Shown: positions 40,289 through 45,386 of the stretch, piece after piece
Layout: every line of letters begins with the position of its first letter
Numbering within the stretch: position 1 is the first letter of the stretch
Source: Verrucomicrobiota bacterium
Lineage (GTDB): Bacteria > Verrucomicrobiota > Verrucomicrobiia > Opitutales > Opitutaceae
Assembly: GCA_018239845.1 (NCBI GenBank)
Contig: JAFEGO010000085.1
Location: 1-45,386 of the forward strand
Direction: 5' to 3'
Length of the DNA: 45,386 nt
The notes under the pieces: generated by a model
What the model saw: the letters and a program-made list of their open reading frames with translations, nothing else
Told to the model about the DNA's origin: nothing
Database searches by the model: none
Made by a program: the position numbers and the translations under genes

Positions 40289-41386
40289 GTGACACCACTC
40301 GCCACCGACCTCTTTGACTATGTCCTCCCTGCCGCGCAGGTCGCCCAGACGCCCGCCGCCCGCCGCGACCAATCGCGCCTCCTCGTCGTGGACCGGGCCG
40401 CACACCGCATCGCGCACCACACCTTCGCCGACCTCCCGCAATTTCTCCGGCCCGGCGACACCCTGATCCGCAACAACGCCGCCGTCCTCCCCGCCCGCCT
40501 CCATGCGCGCCGGCCCACCGGCGGCAACGTCGAGTGCTTCCTGCTCCGCCCCGCCGACTCGCCCGAACGCTGGCACTGCCTGCTCCGCCCCGGTAAGAAA
40601 CTGCCCGTCGGCGCCGTCTTCGCCGATCCCGGCGGAGCCTTCTCCGGCACCGTGATCACGAAGGACGAGGGCACGGCGCTCGTCCAGTTCACCACCGCCC
40701 GCGGCGAGGATATCACCGCCGTGGCCAACCGCCTCGGCGACGTCCCCCTGCCCCCTTACATCGAGCGCGCGCACGATGACCCGCCCGCCGACCACGCGGC
40801 GCAGCGCGCTAAGGATCTCGAGCGGTACCAGACCGTTTACGCCGACCGCGCGCGGCAGGTCGCCGTTGCCGCGCCCACGGCCGGCCTGCATTTCACGCCC
40901 GAGCTGCTTGCGCAGCTCCAGCGGCAGGGAGTCCTCGCCGCCGATATCACGCTCCACGTGGGCCTGGGGACCTTCAAACCGATCGAGACGCCCACCGTCG
41001 AGGCGCACCCGATCCACCGCGAGATTTACGAGCTGCCCGTCGCCACGCAGCGCGCGCTCTTCCCGCCCTGTCCCGGCCGCCGTATCGCCGTCGGCACGAC
41101 CAGCGTCCGCACCATCGAGGATTTCCTTTCACGGCAGGTCGCTCCGCTCACCCAGCCGTATGTCGGCGAGGCGGACATCTACATTTATCCGCCGCGGACC
41201 TTCCGCGGCGTCGATGCACTGATCACCAATTTCCACCAGCCCCGCTCCACCCTGCTCTGCCTGGTGTCCGCGTTTCTCGCGCCCGGCTCGACCGATGGCA
41301 TCGCGTGGCTGCACGAAATCTACGCCGAGGCCCTCGCCCGTGGCTACCGCTTCCTCAGCTATGGCGATGCGATGCTGATTTTGTGA
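40289..41386 (+). CDS. queA: S-adenosylmethionine:tRNA ribosyltransferase-isomerase QueA
   Basis: QueA transfers and rearranges the ribose of SAM onto preQ1 in tRNA to make epoxyqueuosine. The 365-residue protein shows the family landmarks: LFDYVLPAAQVAQTPAARRDQSRLL, FLRPGDTLIRNNAAVLPARL, DVPLPPYIER, VAAPTAGLHFTPELL, DITLHVGLGTFKPI, VGTTSVRTIE and LITNFHQPRSTLLCLVSAF. The frame starts at a GTG (40289), placing TPLATDLFDY at the usual N-terminus; no ATG precedes it sensibly. Other queuosine genes are not in view. Confidence 0.96.
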   Translation: MTPLATDLFDYVLPAAQVAQTPAARRDQSRLLVVDRAAHRIAHHTFADLPQFLRPGDTLIRNNAAVLPARLHARRPTGGNVECFLLRPADSPERWHCLLRPGKKLPVGAVFADPGGAFSGTVITKDEGTALVQFTTARGEDITAVANRLGDVPLPPYIERAHDDPPADHAAQRAKDLERYQTVYADRARQVAVAAPTAGLHFTPELLAQLQRQGVLAADITLHVGLGTFKPIETPTVEAHPIHREIYELPVATQRALFPPCPGRRIAVGTTSVRTIEDFLSRQVAPLTQPYVGEADIYIYPPRTFRGVDALITNFHQPRSTLLCLVSAFLAPGSTDGIAWLHEIYAEALARGYRFLSYGDAMLIL

Positions 41387-41466
41387 CGAAAGTGTTATAT
41401 GTAACTTTTTTTGTTGCATTTAATCGCCGGACGGTTTTCATCTCTTCTCGTCAACCCAATCCTATT

Positions 41467-42057
41467 ATGAAAATCCGCTCCTCCTTCCTCGTCCTCACCG
41501 CCATCCTCGGTCTTGCCGGCACCGCTTCCGCGGCCGACACCTACAAGATCGACCCCGTCCACTCCTCCGTGAGCTTCAGCCTCCGGCACGCTGTTTCCAA
41601 ATTCACCGGCTCCTTCACCAAGCTCTCGGGCACCGTCACCTACGACGCCGCTGACGTGTCCAAGAACAGTGTCGAGGCCACGGTCGCCATCGGCTCGGTC
41701 AATTCCGGCGACGACAAGCGCAACGCGCACCTCCTCAGCCCCGATTTCTTCGACAGCGCCAAATACGGCACCGCCACCTTCAAGAGCACCAAGTGGGTCA
41801 AGACCGGCGCCGACACCTTCGATGTCACCGGTGATCTCACGATCAAGGGCGTGACCAAGCCCACCGTCCTCAAGGTCACCCTGCTCGGCACGGGCGCCGG
41901 CATGGGCGGCTCGACCGTCAGCGGCTGGGAAGCCACCACGGTCATCCATAAGAGCGACTTCGGCGTCAATGGTCCGGCCATCCTGGGCAAACTCCTCGGC
42001 GATGACGTCACGATCACCCTAGGCGTCGAGGCCGGCTTCGGCGGCAAGAACGGCTAA
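41467..42057 (+). CDS. Secreted YceI-family lipocalin-like protein
   Basis: This 196-residue protein has a clear signal peptide (MKIRSSFLVLTAILGLAGTA, cleavage after ASA at 22). A YceI beta-barrel follows: YKIDPVHSSVSFSLRHAVSKFTGSF, DDKRNAHLLSPDFFDSAKY, FDVTGDLTIKGVTKPTVLKV and KSDFGVNGPAILGKLLGDDVTI. YceI proteins bind isoprenoid-like lipids in the periplasm. The upstream gap holds a GTTATATGTAAC palindrome (41394-41405) right after queA, perhaps a regulator site or part of the promoter. A terminator follows. Confidence 0.93.
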   Translation: MKIRSSFLVLTAILGLAGTASAADTYKIDPVHSSVSFSLRHAVSKFTGSFTKLSGTVTYDAADVSKNSVEATVAIGSVNSGDDKRNAHLLSPDFFDSAKYGTATFKSTKWVKTGADTFDVTGDLTIKGVTKPTVLKVTLLGTGAGMGGSTVSGWEATTVIHKSDFGVNGPAILGKLLGDDVTITLGVEAGFGGKNG

Positions 42058-42083
42058 GCCGCTCATTTCTCTTTTCATCGTCC

Positions 42084-42115
42084 AAGGACGGCCCGAAAGG
42101 CCGTCCTTTCTTTTT
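42084..42115 (+). terminator. Intrinsic terminator after the YceI-like gene
   Basis: A 10-bp stem (AAGGACGGCC / GGCCGTCCTT) with a CGAAA loop is followed by TCTTTTT. Confidence 0.88.
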
Positions 42116-42148
42116 GCCCGCATCGGCGCACACTGTCTCCTTCACCGC

Positions 42149-42511
42149 ATGACCGCTGACGAACTCCAGGACCTGATCGACGACGCCACGTACGACTATT
42201 CGACCGGGGCCAACGCCACCGCGCTCGAAAAACTCACGCGCGCCACCGCCGCCGCGCCGGAGTCCTTTGAGGCGTGGCACGCCCTCGCCGAGGTCCATTT
42301 TTCCCTCCGCCAGCTCGACGCCGCACTCGCCGCCGGCGAGCGTGCCCATGCCCTGCGCCCGGCCGATCTTTTCATCAACACCACGCTCTCCCGCATCTGG
42401 ATGGAGCGCGGCGACAAGGCCAAGGCCGAGCATTTCGGCGCCCAGGCCAAGATCGGCGGCTGGCGCGAACAGCTCAAAAATCCCGGCACGCAAGCCGATG
42501 GCATCAAGTAA
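42149..42511 (+). CDS. Small TPR-containing protein
   Basis: This 120-residue soluble helical protein has two TPR-like helix pairs: TGANATALEKLTRATAAAPESFEAWHALAEVHF, then LDAALAAGERAHALRPADLFINTTLSRIWMERGDKAKAEHFGAQA. It is probably a protein-interaction module of unknown partner. It has its own promoter region after the YceI terminator and ends 49 bp before accA, so it may share a transcript with accA. I know no named family for it. Confidence 0.75.
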   Translation: MTADELQDLIDDATYDYSTGANATALEKLTRATAAAPESFEAWHALAEVHFSLRQLDAALAAGERAHALRPADLFINTTLSRIWMERGDKAKAEHFGAQAKIGGWREQLKNPGTQADGIK

Positions 42512-42560
42512 AAGCTGGCCCGTTGACAGCGTCCCTCCCGGGTCCGTAACCTGAACCCCT

Positions 42561-43541
42561 ATGCAGAAGCTGGCTTACGCCTTGGAGTTTGAAAAGCCCC
42601 TCCGCGACCTCGCCCGCGAGATCGAGTCGCTCCACCAGAAAGCGCTGGAGCAGAACCTCGATCTCCGCGCCGCGACCGGCGAGCTGGACAAGAAACTCGC
42701 CGAGATGCGCCGCGAGATCTACTCCAACCTCACCCCGTGGCAGCGCGTGCAGATCGCCCGCCACCCCAAGCGCCCTTACGCCCTCGATTATATCAATGCC
42801 ATCTGCGAAGGCTTCCAGGAGCTGCATGGCGACCGCCAGTTCAACGACGACCGCGCCCTCATCGGCGGCACCGCGTTCTTCAACGGCGAGTCCGTCATGA
42901 TCATCGCCCAGCAGAAGGGCCGCGACACCAAGGAAAACATCCTTCGCAACTTCGGCATGCCCCAGCCCGAGGGCTACCGCAAGGCCCTGCGCCTGATGAA
43001 GCTCGCCGAGCGCTTCCACCTGCCCGTCATCACTTTCATCGACACCCCCGGCGCCTACCCCGGCATCGAGTCCGAGGCCCGCCACGTGTCCGAGGCCATC
43101 GCGGTCAACCTCCGTGAAATGGCCATGCTCCGCGTCCCCAGCATCGCCGTCGTCGTGGGCGAAGGCGGCTCCGGCGGAGCCCTCGGCATCGGGGTCACCG
43201 ACCGCGTCCTCACCTTCGAAAACAGCTACTACTCCGTCATCTCGCCCGAGGGCTGCGCCGCCATCCTCTGGAAGGACCGCGCGGCCGCGTCCAAGGCCGC
43301 CGAGGCGCTCAAGCTCAGCGCCGCGACCCTCGAAAAACTCGGCGTGGTGGACGAGGTGATCGCCGAGCCCATGGGCGGTGCGCACAACGACCCGGCCCAG
43401 GCCATCTCCGCGCTGAAGTACGCCCTGCACAAGCACCTCAACGATCTCCGCGGCCTCGACACGGAAAAGCTCCTCGACACCCGCTACGAGCGCTACCGCC
43501 GCCTCGGCGTGTACGAGGAAGCCGGCGTCGTGCACAGCTGA
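42561..43541 (+). CDS. accA: Acetyl-CoA carboxylase carboxyltransferase subunit alpha
   Basis: AccA and AccD move the carboxyl group from biotin to acetyl-CoA in fatty-acid synthesis. The 326-residue protein has normal length and family landmarks: YALEFEKPLRDLAREIESL, LTPWQRVQIARHPKRPYALDYI, HGDRQFNDDRALIGGTA, the oxyanion-loop region FIDTPGAYPGIESEARHVSEAIA, VVGEGGSGGALGIGV, and SVISPEGCAAILWKD. The stop is immediately followed by a palindromic element shared with the convergent ymdB-like gene. accD is not in view. Confidence 0.96.
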   Translation: MQKLAYALEFEKPLRDLAREIESLHQKALEQNLDLRAATGELDKKLAEMRREIYSNLTPWQRVQIARHPKRPYALDYINAICEGFQELHGDRQFNDDRALIGGTAFFNGESVMIIAQQKGRDTKENILRNFGMPQPEGYRKALRLMKLAERFHLPVITFIDTPGAYPGIESEARHVSEAIAVNLREMAMLRVPSIAVVVGEGGSGGALGIGVTDRVLTFENSYYSVISPEGCAAILWKDRAAASKAAEALKLSAATLEKLGVVDEVIAEPMGGAHNDPAQAISALKYALHKHLNDLRGLDTEKLLDTRYERYRRLGVYEEAGVVHS

Positions 43542-43612
43542 GGAGTAGCGCAGGCGTCCCGCCTGCATCCGAAGCGCAAGCAGGCGGGGTCGCCTGCGCT
43601 GCGCTCTACTCC
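43542..43612. repeat. Long imperfect palindrome between convergent accA and ymdB-like genes
   Basis: The left arm (43542-43566) and right arm (43580-43612) share GGAGTAG and CGCAGGCG...CCGCCTGC blocks, the right arm carrying a 7-bp insertion. The ymdB-like stop codon lies within the right arm, and the left arm begins at the first base after the accA stop. It resembles the other palindromic elements in this window and probably ends both transcripts. Confidence 0.7.
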
Positions 43613-44391
43613 TTCCGCACCGTCAGCAGCTCGATCTTCTCCGCGTTCGCCATCGACGCGTTGATCTCGATGAGCGCGCCCGAGAGCCGCACATCCTCCG
43701 TCGCGACCTCGAAGCGTCGCGGCATGCCGTCCAGAAATTTTGCCACGACCGGCTCGACCTCGCGACCCAGCACACCTTGGTACGGCCCCGTCATGCCGAC
43801 GTCGCACATGAAGGCCGTGCCCTTCGGCAGGACGCGGGCATCGGCCGTCGGCACATGGGTGTGCGTGCCGAGCACGGCCGTCACGCGGCCGTCGAGGTAC
43901 CAGCCGAGGGCGATCTTCTCCGACGTCGCCTCGGCGTGGATCTCAACGATGATCGCGTCGCACTGGCTCTTGAGCTGGTTGATCATGCGGTCGGCACAGA
44001 GAAACGGGCAGTCGGCCTTCAGCCCCATGTATTGGCGGCCCAATACCGTGAAGACCGCCACCCGGAAGCCCCGCGCCTCGATGATCAGGTGGTCCCAGCC
44101 CGGGTTCGACGCCGGCAGGTTGGCCGGACGGCACACGCGCTCGATCTGGCTGATCTCGGATTCCCAGCCGCGCTGGTCCCAGACATGGTCGCCCAGTGTG
44201 ATCGCGTCCACGCCCGCCCCGAGCAGCGAGCGCGCGATCGTGCCGTTGATACCCGCGCCGGCGGCGGCGTTTTCCCCGTTGGCGATGACAAAGTCGATGG
44301 CGTGCTCCGCGCGAATCCGGGCCATGCGCTCATTGATAAAATCGCGGCCCGGGCGCCCGACAATATCGCCCACAAATAGAAGCTTCAGCAT
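43606..44391 (-). CDS. ymdB: YmdB-like metallophosphoesterase
   Basis: This 261-residue calcineurin-like enzyme matches the TIGR00282/YmdB family: metal ligands in [50 protein letters not shown] and [14 protein letters not shown]. subtilis YmdB hydrolyses 2',3'-cyclic nucleotides and influences biofilm and sporulation decisions. The start at 44391 (MLKLLFVGD) fits the first beta strand; the frame continues to 44499 without family similarity. It is divergent from ilvB and convergent with accA. Confidence 0.93.
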   Translation of the reverse strand: MLKLLFVGDIVGRPGRDFINERMARIRAEHAIDFVIANGENAAAGAGINGTIARSLLGAGVDAITLGDHVWDQRGWESEISQIERVCRPANLPASNPGWDHLIIEARGFRVAVFTVLGRQYMGLKADCPFLCADRMINQLKSQCDAIIVEIHAEATSEKIALGWYLDGRVTAVLGTHTHVPTADARVLPKGTAFMCDVGMTGPYQGVLGREVEPVVAKFLDGMPRRFEVATEDVRLSGALIEINASMANAEKIELLTVRKE

Positions 44392-44497
44392 GGGCCCACC
44401 CTGCCCCCGGAGGCGGGCTGCGCGAGCCAATTTTCCGCCCCCGCACGCCCCGGCCCGCGCGCAGGGGATGACACGTTGGCCGATGCCGAGGCTTGCC

Positions 44498-44517
44498 ACC
44501 CCGCCCCGGGGTCTTTT
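44498..44517 (+). terminator. Terminator-like hairpin in the ilvB leader
   Basis: A 6-bp stem (ACCCCG / CGGGGT) with a CCC loop runs into CTTTTT, ending about 30 bp before the ilvB start. In this place it cannot end the divergent ymdB-like gene, so it may be an attenuator of ilvB. No leader peptide rich in branched-chain codons was found. Confidence 0.4.
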
Positions 44518-44546
44518 TCATAGGCTCCTTTTCTTCACCGTTTCCT

Positions 44547-45386
<840 letters not shown>

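Noticed and set aside
44468..44523. A leader peptide for ilvB
   Set aside because: The short frame from the ATG at 44468 is rich in Pro and Arg rather than Leu/Val/Ile, so it is not a convincing attenuation peptide.

Overview
The window is GC-rich (mostly in the mid-60s percent by eye) and densely coded on both strands, with frequent 4-bp ATGA stop/start overlaps. The gene content points to a Verrucomicrobiota bacterium, probably Opitutaceae-like: a planctomycete/verrucomicrobial-type bacterial microcompartment (BMC) locus, a GH172 (DUF2961) glycosidase, PhyH-family proteins with AraC regulators, and palindromic intergenic elements. This is inferred from gene content; no 16S rRNA gene is present.

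Region 1 (1-9066, mostly minus strand) is a BMC catabolic operon. In transcription order it reads: an HpcH/HpaI-type aldolase fused to two cupin domains, a D-2-hydroxyacid dehydrogenase, an SDR oxidoreductase, a TIM-barrel isomerase/epimerase, a tandem-domain BMC-T, three BMC-H, three BMC-P, a class II aldolase with an encapsulation-type N-terminal extension, and one more gene cut by the window edge. A divergent AraC regulator sits at its head. Both aldolase types are known in deoxysugar (L-fucose/L-rhamnose) breakdown and could each release lactaldehyde, the usual cargo of this shell class. The aldehyde dehydrogenase, phosphotransacylase and kinase expected for such an organelle are not in the window and may lie to the left.

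Region 2 (9067-11145) holds a beta-propeller glycosidase and a GH172 enzyme. Region 3 (11270-16504) holds lipB, a TMTC-like membrane TPR protein and lipA, then an MFS carrier. Region 4 (16506-23486) holds a YndJ/DUF1990 pair, a secreted PhoD-like phosphatase, a short AMP nucleosidase, an AraC/PhyH divergent pair, a lexA gene with two abutting palindromic operators, and a MazG-like pyrophosphatase. Region 5 (23579-28432) holds tRNA-Cys, a CUT1 sugar ABC transporter lacking its ATPase, and a ferritin-like putative diiron protein.

Region 6 (28550-30259) is a lower-GC islet with a secreted protein of unknown function and a zeta-toxin-like kinase carrying a possible antitoxin-like C-terminal segment. 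Region 7 (30361-38037) is a long collinear run: parA-like, two ABC-2 permeases, rnc, mfd and a SurA-like chaperone. Region 8 (38094-45386) is mainly housekeeping: ThuA-like protein, radC, a lone receiver domain, tRNA-Thr, queA, yceI, a small TPR protein, accA, ymdB-like, and the start of ilvB.

No intergenic gap exceeds about 150 bp. Several gaps hold long inverted repeats or intrinsic terminators. No CRISPR array, insertion sequence, rRNA or phage module was seen.
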